Shown here: in pieces, positions 31,269 to 40,042 of the stretch | Layout of the letters: the number at the start of each line of letters is the position of its first letter | Numbering within the stretch: position 1 is the first letter of the stretch | Source: Christensenellaceae bacterium Phil7 | GTDB taxonomy: Bacteria > Bacillota > Clostridia > Christensenellales > CAG-138 | Direction: 5' to 3' | Assembly (NCBI GenBank): GCA_001940845.1 | Contig: MSGV01000017.1 | Coordinates: forward strand, 1 to 64,000 | Length of the DNA: 64,000 nucleotides | Notes under the pieces: model-generated | The model's input: the letters and a program-made list of their open reading frames with translations, nothing else | Database searches by the model: none | What the model was told of the DNA's origin: nothing | Program-made: the position numbers and the translations under genes

Positions 31269-31697
31269 ATGGCATATAACCACGGCAAAGAGGAACGCAA
31301 GTGGCGTATCTGGAAAGAAGCCGAAGAAAAGATATTAAGGAACTGCGGCGTACCCGAATGTATCATTGAGCAGCTTCGTACTTATGACCGAGCAGATTTT
31401 AATTCCAACCGACGATTTTACCGCTACTTAAATGATGTCGGGGAATACATTGAGGAAACGGAAGCGTCGGAACGGAAGATAGAAGTTAAAACTGTTTCCG
31501 ATTTGCTCAATGAAATCGAGAACGAAAATCTGTATCGTGCATTGCTCACGGTGGACAAGCGTACCCTGCAAATCGTTCTGCTGAAAATGCAGGAATACTC
31601 TACAAAGGAGATTGCCCCGATTGTCGGCTTGACAACAGGTGCTATCTACGCAAGATTAGACCACCTGCGGAAAAAGCTGAAGCAATTTAAGCGTTAA
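31269..31697 (+). CDS. Sigma-70 region 4-like protein of conjugative element
   Basis: A 142-residue protein with a C-terminal sigma region 4-like HTH (RTLQIVLLKMQEYSTKEIAP, LTTGAIYARLDHLRKKLKQF). The N-terminal part (EERKWRIWKEAEEKILRNCG) matches small regulators common in Tn1549/CTn-type elements. ATG follows AGATTGGAGGAAATAAAGA. Likely a transcription regulator of the lost element; its target is unknown. Confidence 0.75.
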   Translation: MAYNHGKEERKWRIWKEAEEKILRNCGVPECIIEQLRTYDRADFNSNRRFYRYLNDVGEYIEETEASERKIEVKTVSDLLNEIENENLYRALLTVDKRTLQIVLLKMQEYSTKEIAPIVGLTTGAIYARLDHLRKKLKQFKR

Positions 31698-31779
31698 GGA
31701 TAATATCGCACTTTCCCACGGGCTATTGGGTGAGAGGTCGGATAAACCTCTCACTCAATTTTTTCGGGAGGAAAGCAAA

Positions 31780-32253
31780 ATGGCGATACCTAAAAGGGCT
31801 TATATGCTTCAAGCGATAGAAACGGAGAACGGAACGAGTTATCATATCAGCTTCCGTGACGGTACGGGAAAGGTGCATAGACTGAATGTATCCTATGATT
31901 TTTATATGGCGTTTCGGAGGTTGGAGCTTGACCAACGCAACTTAGAGAATTGGGATTGGCGGCACAGAGAGTTTTCGGAGATTTGGGATGAAACACTGAA
32001 CAGACGGGCATTGCGGCTTCCCAAAAGTGTGGACGAGCAGATTATTGACGGGGAACGGAATGAGCTGTTACACCAAGCAATTTCCACCCTGCCAGAAATC
32101 CAGAAGCGGCGTTTTCTCCTATACTACGAATACGATTTGAATTACTACGAGATTGGAGCAATGGAGCATTGCACACCGCAGTCGGTAAGAAAATCCGTTG
32201 TGATTGCCAGAGAAAAGGTAAAGGCACAGATGAAAGACTATCTCTGTGCCTGA
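31780..32253 (+). CDS. Sigma-like regulator of conjugative element
   Basis: A 157-residue protein. The N-terminal part (SYHISFRDGTGKVHRLNVSY, FYMAFRRLELDQRNLENWDW) and C-terminal HTH (HQAISTLPEIQKRRFLLYYE, NYYEIGAMEHCTPQSVRKSV) match a sigma-70-like family found in Tn1549-type elements. ATG 31780 follows GGGAGGAAAGC. It lies 82 bases after a related sigma-like gene, so the two may have been co-transcribed. Confidence 0.78.
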   Translation: MAIPKRAYMLQAIETENGTSYHISFRDGTGKVHRLNVSYDFYMAFRRLELDQRNLENWDWRHREFSEIWDETLNRRALRLPKSVDEQIIDGERNELLHQAISTLPEIQKRRFLLYYEYDLNYYEIGAMEHCTPQSVRKSVVIAREKVKAQMKDYLCA

Positions 32254-32735
32254 CCGTAACCCTTGCCCTTGTATCTTCGGATATGAGGGCATTTAATAAA
32301 AAATAGATGTTTTGAGAAGATGTGGGCAATCCCCACCTAACGCCTGCGGTATGCTATGAGAAAATGCCGTGCTTTCCCTACAAGATAAGTTTGGTACAGT
32401 TTGATGTGGTAAGGAAGCTCTAAAACTGTATGACTTTGAATACTCAAAGCCGCTACATACAACATTGCTTTGAAGCGAGAGAAACTCTCCCGCCGATTTG
32501 TGATGTATATGTAGTGGCTTTTTTGTTTTGCCGATTGCACCTTGACAACTGAATACATGCCGCCTTAAAGGATATGATTTTGCGATGATATGAGCAAGGC
32601 AACTTCGGAGTGAAAATCTCGGATAGGAACAATTATAGGCTTGCGGCACGATATACGATAGCAAAATAAATTTGGTTGCATTATAAAAATTAATCGGCAT
32701 AAGCTCAAATCAAAGAGCTCATGCCGATCCATACA
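32254..32735. other. Noncoding edge of the mobile-element remnant
   Basis: About 480 bases without a supported gene. It has the look of the noncoding stretch upstream of recombinase genes in Tn1549-type elements, including CCTTGACAACTGAATAC at 32550-32566, but the recombinase is missing. The ending at about 32700 probably marks the return to chromosome. Confidence 0.45.
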
Positions 32736-33191
32736 TCAATGATTAGTATCAGCAGCATTTATTGGCAGCACCTCATCGCTTCCGACCTTTTGGATGAAAG
32801 CCAGCTCGATCTGCTCATCAATAATAAACACGGTCAGCACCCTTTCATCATCGAGCTGCGCAAGCAGCAGATAAAGCTCGCCCTCCCGCTCCGTATTGGA
32901 TGGGAAGCCCGCGCTCAGAGAAGCTTCGATAGCTTCATCCAGCGATACTCCCTCCATAAGCTCGGCTATGCTCGATTGCCTGCTGTAGCTCTGTTGGTAT
33001 AATGCGTCCGAAGCGATGCTGCATCCATGCTTTTTCAGCTCCGATGCCACCTCATCCGCAAGGCTTGCGCCGCCGATCAGCATTCGCAGTGCTATGGCAA
33101 GCACAAGCAGGACGAGCGCAGCGATGAGCAGCGAATTGCGGGTCGAATGCTCCATTCGCTTTCCTGCATTTTGATTTTTATTGATTGCCAT
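32736..33191 (-). CDS. Membrane-anchored hypothetical protein
   Basis: A 151-residue protein of unknown family. A short basic N-terminus precedes one membrane helix (about 20-39, LLIAALVLLVLAIALRMLIG), and the remainder should lie outside the cell. The external part includes KHGCSIASDALYQQSYSRQS and a C-terminal domain ERVLTVFIIDEQIELAFIQK. ATG 33191 follows GAGG. It is downstream of ecfT and could be its last operon member. Confidence 0.65.
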   Translation of the reverse strand: MAINKNQNAGKRMEHSTRNSLLIAALVLLVLAIALRMLIGGASLADEVASELKKHGCSIASDALYQQSYSRQSSIAELMEGVSLDEAIEASLSAGFPSNTEREGELYLLLAQLDDERVLTVFIIDEQIELAFIQKVGSDEVLPINAADTNH

Positions 33192-33268
33192 CTTACAAAC
33201 CTCGTTTACGGCATCCGGAGCTTCGTTCGTCCCCGCTCATTCCAATTAATATCCAATTAATAAGAATA

Positions 33269-34075
33269 TCAGAAAAGGAATCTCTGGGAAAGCAGGATCG
33301 CCGCTATGAGCGCACCGGTGATGAGCGCCGCTGCCAGATCGCCCCATTGCAGCTTAAGCACCCGCATACGGGTTCTGCCCTCTCCGCCATGATAGCAGCG
33401 GCTCTCCATCGCCATTGCAAGCTCACCGGCATGGCGAAAGGAATTCACTATGAGCGGTATGAGCACGGGCAGCATGGCCTTCGCCCTTTTAATGACATTT
33501 CCGCTTTCAAAATCAGCCCCGCGCGCAAGCTGAGCCTTTTGGATCTTATCAGCCTCCTCTATAAGGGTCGGGATAAACCTGAGCGCGATGGTCATCATCA
33601 TCGCAAGCTCATGCACCGGAAATTTTATCAGCTTCAGCGGCGCCATCAGCTTTTCAAGCCCATCGGTCAGCGCAATCGGCGTGGTGGTCAGAGTTAAAAG
33701 GCTGGTTCCCACGACCAATGTTGAAAGGCGCAGAACTATAAAGAACGCATTTTTTATTCCTTCATCATATATCTTGATTATCCACCAATCCACCAGCAGA
33801 TTGCCCTTTCGGACGAGCAATAGGTTAAAGAGGAACATCAGCGGAAGTATAAATCGCAGCGGCTTGAGTGCCTTCAGCAGATAGTTGAGCGGAATCCTTG
33901 CCGTCAGCGTTACGGCAAGGATGAATGCGGCAATGATTATGAATGCCGGCATCTTTTCGACAAGGAATATGGCCACGATGTATGCGATCATCAATAGTAT
34001 CTTCGTGCGCGGATCGAGCCTGTGTACGGCAGAATTTCCGGGCAGATATTGGCCAAGGGTTATATCATTAAGCAT
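33269..34075 (-). CDS. ecfT: ECF transporter transmembrane protein EcfT
   Basis: A 268-residue membrane scaffold of the group II energy-coupling factor transporter. N-terminal GQYLPGNSAVHRLDPRTKIL is typical, five to six helices follow, and the coupling helices carry the Ala-Arg-Gly motif in QLARGADFESG plus a second region near KAMLPVLIPLIVNSFRHA. It couples the two ATPases to interchangeable vitamin-binding S components encoded elsewhere. The start overlaps the end of ecfA2 by eight bases. Confidence 0.93.
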   Translation of the reverse strand: MLNDITLGQYLPGNSAVHRLDPRTKILLMIAYIVAIFLVEKMPAFIIIAAFILAVTLTARIPLNYLLKALKPLRFILPLMFLFNLLLVRKGNLLVDWWIIKIYDEGIKNAFFIVLRLSTLVVGTSLLTLTTTPIALTDGLEKLMAPLKLIKFPVHELAMMMTIALRFIPTLIEEADKIQKAQLARGADFESGNVIKRAKAMLPVLIPLIVNSFRHAGELAMAMESRCYHGGEGRTRMRVLKLQWGDLAAALITGALIAAILLSQRFLF

Positions 34076-34919
34076 GCTTCACTGCCCTCCCAAGCCATTC
34101 GATAAAGCTTTCCTCGGTATAGAGCCCATCGGGAACCGCCGCCCCCCGCTGCTTCAGCATTGCGGCAAGCTGCATCGGCTTTGGTACATCCAGGCCGATC
34201 TCTGTAAGCTCGGCCGTATCCGCAAAAACCTGCTCCGGCGTACCGATCATTCGTATCCTGCCATTATTCAATACTATTATCCTTTCGGCAGATCTTGCGA
34301 TATCATCCATCGAATGGCTGACCATTATGACTGCGCAGCCCAGCTCTGCTCTCAGCCTTGCTATAAGCTCCAGCACATCCCTCCTGCCGCCCGGGTCGAG
34401 CCCGGCCATCGGCTCATCCAGCACGAGATATTTCGGACGCATGGCGATAATTCCTGCGAGCGCAGCCCTGCGCTTCTGGCCGCCCGAAAGCTCGAATGGG
34501 GATTTTTCCATCATCTCCGCCGGATCGAGCCCGACCAGCTCCAATGCCTCCGCTGCAAGCCGCTTGACCTCAGCCTCATCCAGCTTCATATTCCTCGGAC
34601 CAAACGAGACATCCGCAAATACCGTGCTGTCAAAGAGCTGGTAATCGGGATACTGAAACGCCATGCCTATCAGCGCACGCCCCTTGGCGCGCTGCTTCTT
34701 ATCATTCATATCATAACCATCGACCAGAACCCTTCCGCTCGTGGGCTGCATCAGTCCGTTAAGCTGCTGTATCAGGGTCGATTTGCCGCTGCCCGTATGC
34801 CCTATCAGCCCGATAAATTCGCTGTCACCCACGGTGAAGCTTATATCATCCAGTGCAGTATGGGCATTTGCGGTATTCTGCATATATGTATAACTCAGTT
34901 TTTCAACAACAATGGGCAT
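34068..34919 (-). CDS. ecfA2: ECF transporter ATPase EcfA2
   Basis: A 283-residue ABC ATPase. Walker A GHTGSGKS at about 36, Q-loop GMAFQYPDYQLF, signature ELSGGQKRRAALAGI at about 143, Walker B YLVLDEPMAGLDP and H-loop VSHSMDD. The C-terminal EcfA-specific region ends FIEWLGRAVKHA. It pairs with EcfA1 to power vitamin uptake. It overlaps ecfA1 by 25 bases. Confidence 0.94.
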   Translation of the reverse strand: MPIVVEKLSYTYMQNTANAHTALDDISFTVGDSEFIGLIGHTGSGKSTLIQQLNGLMQPTSGRVLVDGYDMNDKKQRAKGRALIGMAFQYPDYQLFDSTVFADVSFGPRNMKLDEAEVKRLAAEALELVGLDPAEMMEKSPFELSGGQKRRAALAGIIAMRPKYLVLDEPMAGLDPGGRRDVLELIARLRAELGCAVIMVSHSMDDIARSAERIIVLNNGRIRMIGTPEQVFADTAELTEIGLDVPKPMQLAAMLKQRGAAVPDGLYTEESFIEWLGRAVKHA

Positions 34920-35725
34920 AATAATTCTGCCAACTCCTCCGCCTTCAGCACATCACAGGGCGCAATGAGCCCCTTTGCGATCAGCTCATCACGAATTCCG
35001 ACTATCACGGGAACATCGAGCCCTATGCCTCGGAGCCTATCCCCCTGCGCAAAGACCTCCCTGGGCGAGCCCGTAAAATCGATAAGCCCATCATTCATGA
35101 CGATTATCCTATCGGCATCGACGGCCTCCTCCATATATTGGGTAATCATTATGACCGTGATCCCACGCTTGCTGTGCAGCTCGTTTACTATATCGATGAT
35201 CTTTTTTCTGCCCAGCGGATCAAGCATTGCGGTCGCTTCATCCAGAACCAGCACCTCCGGCTCTATGGCCAGCATACCGGCAATCGCTATTCGCTGCTTC
35301 TGCCCGCCGGAAAGCATATGCGGTGCGGATTTTGCATAGGAAAGCATATCGACCGCTTCAAGCGCATCATGCACCCGCCGGATTATCTGCTCCGTGGGTA
35401 TGCCGAGATTTTCGGGGCCGAAGCCCACATCTTCCTCCACCACGGTCGTCACTATCTGGTTGTCGGGATTCTGAAATACGACCCCGACTTTTTTTCTTAT
35501 ATCAAGCGTGCGTTCCTCATCGATGGTATCCATCCCATCTATCCTGACCGTCCCCTCCTCGGGGATCAGCAGTGCGTTCAGCAGCTTGGCAACGGTGGAT
35601 TTGCCGCTGCCGTTTCGCCCTACGATCGCAACGAATTCGCCGCGCTCGATATCGAAACTGACGCCCCTGAGCGCCTGAGTTTCCGCACCATCATATGTGT
35701 ATTTCACATTCTCAACGCTTATCAT
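34895..35725 (-). CDS. ecfA1: ECF transporter ATPase EcfA1
   Basis: A 276-residue ABC ATPase. Walker A GRNGSGKS at about 40, Q-loop GVVFQNPDNQIVTTVVEEDV, signature MLSGGQKQRIAIAGM, Walker B VLVLDEATAMLDP, H-loop replaced by MITQYMEEA as is usual in EcfA1-type subunits (Gln/His variation). First gene of ecfA1-ecfA2-ecfT. ATG 35725 follows GAAAGG; the frame extends upstream without a better site. Confidence 0.93.
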   Translation of the reverse strand: MISVENVKYTYDGAETQALRGVSFDIERGEFVAIVGRNGSGKSTVAKLLNALLIPEEGTVRIDGMDTIDEERTLDIRKKVGVVFQNPDNQIVTTVVEEDVGFGPENLGIPTEQIIRRVHDALEAVDMLSYAKSAPHMLSGGQKQRIAIAGMLAIEPEVLVLDEATAMLDPLGRKKIIDIVNELHSKRGITVIMITQYMEEAVDADRIIVMNDGLIDFTGSPREVFAQGDRLRGIGLDVPVIVGIRDELIAKGLIAPCDVLKAEELAELLCPLLLKN

Positions 35726-35850
35726 AGAATGCCTTTCATCCATGTGAGTATTTGATCCCACATCAAACACTTCATTATATCAAGCTTATCCGCATTTTAG
35801 CAAGTATATTTAAGCAATCCATGGTAGTTTGGATTCGGTGCACTATGGCA

Positions 35851-35882
35851 AGATCCGGCGTGCATTTGTGCCCGCCGGATCT
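35851..35882 (-). terminator. Terminator-like hairpin after pckA
   Basis: Perfect 10-bp stem AGATCCGGCG/CGCCGGATCT about 30 bases beyond the pckA stop on the minus strand. Only a weak T tract (TTGCC) follows. Confidence 0.6.
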
Positions 35883-35909
35883 CTCAAAGGGGTAGTGGAT
35901 ATAGTATTT

Positions 35910-37484
35910 TTACTCGGCCTTGGGGCCTGCATTGATGATGCTCTCGGGCATATTGGTGTACTTTTTGAAGTTATTCACAAACATGCGCGCAAGCTCTCTG
36001 GCCTGGGCATCATAAGCATCCTTATCCGCCCAGACTTCACGGGGATTGAGCACCTCATCGGGCACCTCGGGGCAGGTCTTGGGAACGAGGACATTGAATA
36101 TTGGATGCAGCTCATATTCGACATCATTGAGCTTACCCTCAAGAGCGGCAGTGACCATCGCACGGGTATATTTGATCTTCATGCGGCTGCCGACGCCATA
36201 GGGGCCTCCCGTCCAGCCCGTGTTGATGAGGAATACATTCGCGCCGTTTTCATCGATCTTCTTGCCAAGCATCTCTGCATAGATGGATGGATGCATGGGC
36301 AGGAATGGTGCGCCGAAGCAGGTGGAGAAGGTCGCCTGGGGCTCCTTGATGCCGCGCTCGGTGCCGGCCAACTTGCTCGTGTAGCCTGAGACAAAATGAT
36401 ATTTTGCCATATCCTCGGTCAGCTTGGAGATGGGTGGCAGCACGCCGAAAGCATCCGCCGTCAGGAATATGACCGTCTTGGGCTGATTGCCCTTGCCCGG
36501 GATCACGCAATTGGGAATGTACTCAACGGGATATGCCGCACGGGTATTCTCCGTGATGCTCGAATCCGCAAAATCCAATGTGCGGGTATCTTCATCCATG
36601 ATGACGTTTTCAACGAGCGTACCGAAGCGGATCGCATCCCAGATCTCCGGCTCATTCTCGCGGGAGAGATTGATGCATTTCGCATAGCAGCCGCCCTCAA
36701 AATTGAATACGCCATTATCGGACCAGCCGTGCTCGTCATCACCAATGAGCCAGCGATTCGGGTCCGCCGAAAGAGTGGTTTTGCCCGTTCCGCTCAGTCC
36801 AAAGAATAATGCGGTGTCCCCATCATTGCCGATATTGGCGGAGCAATGCATCGGGAAAACTCCACGCTGAGGCATGAGGAAGTTCATGACGGAGAACATG
36901 CCCTTCTTGATCTCTCCGGAATACTTTGAGCAGGCGATGGTGACCCTGTTCTTCTCGAAATCCAATATGATCGCAGCCTCACTGTTCACGCCGTCACGCT
37001 CCGGGATGCATTTAAAGCCGGGTGTGCAGAGCACGGTGAATTTTGGTTCGAAAGCATCGAGCTGCTCCCTATCCGGGCGAACGAACGCCTGAGTCGCAAA
37101 GAGTGCGCTTGCAGCATTTTCGCAGACTACCCTGATCGGCAAAGCGTATTCGCTGTCGGCTCCAACATAGCCATCCACTATAAAGATCTCGCGATTCTGC
37201 ATATATGCGCACATCTTTTCATAGATGCCATCAGCCTTTTCCCGGCTGATCGGCACATTCACCTTGCCCCAATCCACCAGATCATGCACATTGGGGGTAT
37301 CGACGATGAAGCGGTCATTGGGCGATCTTCCGGTATATTTTCCGGTATCGATCACGAGCGCACCGGTCTTACTGAGCTTCCCCTCCTCCCTCTCAAGGGC
37401 GTGCTCAATGAGCTGAGCGGGCGACAGGTTGCGATAGATCGCTTTCGGGCAAAGGATGCCCATTGCTTCAATGTATTCTTTCAT
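35910..37484 (-). CDS. pckA: Phosphoenolpyruvate carboxykinase (ATP)
   Basis: A 524-residue ATP-dependent PEP carboxykinase that interconverts oxaloacetate and PEP. Substrate loop TGRSPNDRFIVD at about 50, metal-binding HCSANIGNDGDTALFFGLSG leading into the kinase-1a P-loop GLSGTGKTTLS at about 232, kinase-2 LIGDDEHGW, and EPQATFSTCFGAPFLPMHPS near 375 are all present. In anaerobes it may run toward oxaloacetate, conserving ATP. ATG 37484 follows AAAGGAAAC. Single gene with its own terminator. Confidence 0.96.
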   Translation of the reverse strand: MKEYIEAMGILCPKAIYRNLSPAQLIEHALEREEGKLSKTGALVIDTGKYTGRSPNDRFIVDTPNVHDLVDWGKVNVPISREKADGIYEKMCAYMQNREIFIVDGYVGADSEYALPIRVVCENAASALFATQAFVRPDREQLDAFEPKFTVLCTPGFKCIPERDGVNSEAAIILDFEKNRVTIACSKYSGEIKKGMFSVMNFLMPQRGVFPMHCSANIGNDGDTALFFGLSGTGKTTLSADPNRWLIGDDEHGWSDNGVFNFEGGCYAKCINLSRENEPEIWDAIRFGTLVENVIMDEDTRTLDFADSSITENTRAAYPVEYIPNCVIPGKGNQPKTVIFLTADAFGVLPPISKLTEDMAKYHFVSGYTSKLAGTERGIKEPQATFSTCFGAPFLPMHPSIYAEMLGKKIDENGANVFLINTGWTGGPYGVGSRMKIKYTRAMVTAALEGKLNDVEYELHPIFNVLVPKTCPEVPDEVLNPREVWADKDAYDAQARELARMFVNNFKKYTNMPESIINAGPKAE

Positions 37485-37591
37485 GTTTTGTTTCCTTTCA
37501 GGGGATGCTTTCCCCGATTGATGCTCCGTTTATGATATCGATGGAGAGACGCCTGATATCGGATTCATGCTGCCCCAATCCATCGTTTTCA

Positions 37592-38449
37592 TCATTTCCT
37601 GATGAAGAGGATGCCCAGAGTATGCGGTCCGCAATGGCTCGCAACGGTACAGCCTGCGGTCGTGCGGCGGATCTCAACGAAATCAGCATACTGCTTGACG
37701 AGCTGCTCGATCTCCTCCACGATCTCCTCTTCAGTGGTAGTATATGTGATAAAGATGCGCTTGAATCGAATATCTTCCCTTCCTTCAAGCCTATCCTTCA
37801 CATATGTGCGCAGGCAGCGTGCCCATGATCCGCGATACTTCTTGACTACCTTCATGTTGCCGTCAATGACCTCAATGCTTGGATGAAGCTGTAAGAGATT
37901 GGCTCCGAGTGCGGCAACCGCCGAGCAGCGTCCGCCCCTGACCATGTAATCAAGCCCATCGAGCACAAAGCTGGTTTCAACCCTTGGAACGATCTGCTCA
38001 TCGAGGATCTGCTTTATATCCTTTGCGCACCTGCCCTCATCCGCCATATCCGCGGCTTCAAGGACGATATGCCCCACGCCCGTCGATAGGTTCCTGGAAT
38101 CCACGACATAGACTCCTGGCACGGCTGCCGCCGCAAGGCAGGCATTGCTGTAGCCGGATGAAAATTCGGAGCTGATGGTGATAAATACGAGCTCCGAGCC
38201 ATCCTCCGTCAGTTCTCTGAAAACCTTTTCAAGCCTTGCAACCTCCGGTGCGGCGGTCTTTGGCAGGGTTTTGAGATTGGTGCAGCGGTCGAGCATCTGC
38301 ATCATGGTGATGTCGACCCCGTCCGCATACTCATCCCCTCCGATACGAACGAACAGAGGGATAACTGTGATGTTGCGTTCAGCATACAGATTCGTGCCGT
38401 AAACTTCGTTCAGCAGATCTGCGGTGCTGTCGCAGGCGATTTTAACCAT
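37592..38449 (-). CDS. DegV family fatty acid-binding protein
   Basis: A 285-residue DegV protein. N-terminal VKIACDSTADLL and central LVFITISSEFSSGYSNACLA, VYVVDSRNLSTGVGHIVLEA are typical; the C-terminal lobe has SFVLDGLDYMVRGGRCSAVA and ends TVASHCGPHTLGILFIRK. DegV/FakB-type proteins bind fatty acids and may deliver them to a FakA kinase encoded elsewhere. ATG 38449 follows AGGAG; the open frame continues upstream without a site. Confidence 0.93.
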   Translation of the reverse strand: MVKIACDSTADLLNEVYGTNLYAERNITVIPLFVRIGGDEYADGVDITMMQMLDRCTNLKTLPKTAAPEVARLEKVFRELTEDGSELVFITISSEFSSGYSNACLAAAAVPGVYVVDSRNLSTGVGHIVLEAADMADEGRCAKDIKQILDEQIVPRVETSFVLDGLDYMVRGGRCSAVAALGANLLQLHPSIEVIDGNMKVVKKYRGSWARCLRTYVKDRLEGREDIRFKRIFITYTTTEEEIVEEIEQLVKQYADFVEIRRTTAGCTVASHCGPHTLGILFIRK

Positions 38450-38598
38450 ATTGTATGACTCCTGAATAAATAAAATAAAAAAAGGAATAATATGGTTATA
38501 TTCTAACACAGCATTAAAAAAAAGTAAAGTATTGCACACTTGAATTGTTAGTTTCTCCCGAATATACATTCCAATCCCCATTTTGAGCGAAAATATGC

Positions 38599-38627
38599 TT
38601 GAAAGCATAGCTTTGAAGTTGTATAAT
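38599..38627 (+). promoter_or_regulatory. Promoter of the alarmone synthetase
   Basis: TTGAAA (38599-38604), 17-base spacer, TATAAT (38622-38627). Confidence 0.85.
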
Positions 38628-38684
38628 TAATGGAATGAATATGTGTGATGAATATAACATTCCTCGCAAAATGGAGGCGATGCT

Positions 38685-39344
38685 GTGATAAGCGAATATA
38701 GCTCCGATCTTCGGCCCATAGCTGCGGCTGCGGATGAATTTGATGATATTGCCAAGCTGCATGAGCTGCAATATCTGCATAGTGCGGCCATGAGCACGCT
38801 AAGACTCAAATTTGAGGTTTTGAACGGCGAATTTCAGCTTCAGCATGCGAAAAATCCGATCCACCATATCGAGAGCAGGCTGAAATCCCCTGCCAGTATG
38901 GCATCGAAGCTCAAAAAATACGGTCATGCCGTGACGGTCAGCGATGCGAAGGAATATCTCAATGATATTGCCGGCGTGCGCGTGGTCTGCCGCTTTCTTG
39001 AAGATGTCTATGATGTTGAAAAGGCATTCATGCGGCAGGAGGATGTGAAGCTCATAGAGCGTGAGGACTATATTGCACATCCGAATTTTAATGGCTATCG
39101 CAGCCTGCATTTGGATGTTGAGATACCGGTATACCTTTCTTCGACGATAGAATATGCCCGCGCCGAGATACAGATACGAACCGTTGCCATGGATTTTTGG
39201 GCGAGTCTTGAGCATGATCTGAGATATAAGGGCACAAAAAATATCCCCGCCCATATAAGCAGGGAGATGTATGACTGCGCCGCCGAAATCGCAAGGATCG
39301 ATAAGAAGATGCAGCAGATGTATTATGAGATTCAATCCCTCTGA
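38685..39344 (+). CDS. Small alarmone synthetase (RelA/SpoT domain)
   Basis: A 219-residue (p)ppGpp synthetase consisting of the RelA/SpoT nucleotidyltransferase domain. HHIESRLKSPASMASKLKKY (ATP/pyrophosphate-binding), DIAGVRVVCRFLEDVY with the metal-binding Asp, then PNFNGYRSLHLDVEIPV and EIQIRTVAMDFWASLEHDLR are the hallmarks of RelQ/YjbM-type enzymes. No hydrolase or regulatory domains. It starts at GTG 38685, eight bases after GGAGG. Monocistronic, with its own promoter. Confidence 0.93.
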   Translation: MISEYSSDLRPIAAAADEFDDIAKLHELQYLHSAAMSTLRLKFEVLNGEFQLQHAKNPIHHIESRLKSPASMASKLKKYGHAVTVSDAKEYLNDIAGVRVVCRFLEDVYDVEKAFMRQEDVKLIEREDYIAHPNFNGYRSLHLDVEIPVYLSSTIEYARAEIQIRTVAMDFWASLEHDLRYKGTKNIPAHISREMYDCAAEIARIDKKMQQMYYEIQSL

Positions 39345-39398
39345 TCCATTATCCTGCGATATCGCATTCCACGCTTTTCTATCATTCGGAAATGGCGA

Positions 39399-40040
39399 TC
39401 ATTCCCTCATGGTTTCGAGTATATTCGAAACCTTTTTCTTTATCCTCTGGATGGTATTATCGACCGATTTATTCGTTTTGCCCAGAGCCTTCGCGATTTC
39501 ATTATAGCTATCGCCCTTGATAAAGCGCACTAGCACCCTGCGCTCAAGCTCCGTCAGCTCCTTGCCTATCCGCATCAGCAGCTCCATATACTCCTCTCGC
39601 TCCAGGAAGATATCCTCCGGATTGACGTTTCCGGGCTGCATGATTGTATCCGCCAACATACCGCATTCATCATTGCCGTCGTCTGAGCTTTTATCCAGCG
39701 AGATATAGTTATTGAGCGGCAGATGCTTCTTGCGCGTCGCACTTTTTATGGCCGTGAAGAGCTGGCGGACGATACAGGTTTCGGCGAATGAGCGAAATGC
39801 AACCCCATGCTCCGGGGAATACTCTCGAATCGCTGCAACAAGACCGATCGCGCCCTCCTGCACCAGATCCGCGCTATCCGCACCGATGAGGAAATAGGGC
39901 CTGGTCTTTCGCCGGACAAGGCCCATAAATCTCATTACCATAACATGCTCCGCATCCCTATCGCCGCCCTGTGCGAGCAATGCGAGCTGCTCATCGGTAT
40001 ATTCCGTGTAAGTTATGTTTTCGCCAATATTTTCAGCCAA
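39399..40040 (-). CDS. sigH: RNA polymerase sigma-H factor
   Basis: A 213-residue sigma factor. Region 2 has ALLAQGGDRDAEHVMVMRFM, YFLIGADSADLVQEGAIGLV and FRSFAETCIVRQLFTAIKSA; region 4 has ELTELERRVLVRFIKGDSYN and EIAKALGKTNKSVDNTIQRI. This fits SigH, which starts the sporulation programme, and the mrnC-rlmB-sigH order supports it. The predicted start is TTG 40040, 14 bases after AGGAG, so translation may be weak by design. The yacP (NYN nuclease) gene that often separates rlmB and sigH is absent. Confidence 0.92.
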   Translation of the reverse strand: MAENIGENITYTEYTDEQLALLAQGGDRDAEHVMVMRFMGLVRRKTRPYFLIGADSADLVQEGAIGLVAAIREYSPEHGVAFRSFAETCIVRQLFTAIKSATRKKHLPLNNYISLDKSSDDGNDECGMLADTIMQPGNVNPEDIFLEREEYMELLMRIGKELTELERRVLVRFIKGDSYNEIAKALGKTNKSVDNTIQRIKKKVSNILETMRE

Positions 40041-40042
40041 GA

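Larger units (their letters stand above)
28191..32700 (+). mobile_element. Remnant of a Tn1549-like conjugative element
   Basis: A broken tnpV, an AraC-MFS pair and two sigma-like genes of the kind found in Tn1549-type elements, separated by AT-rich noncoding stretches typical of these elements. No integrase, relaxase or transfer gene remains. Together with the fragment at 19614 it indicates a decayed element. Borders are approximate. Confidence 0.5.

Noticed and set aside
33885..35339. A 484-codon plus-strand open frame across ecfT, ecfA2 and ecfA1
   Set aside because: All three minus-strand genes have full family motifs; the antisense frame has none and no start signal.
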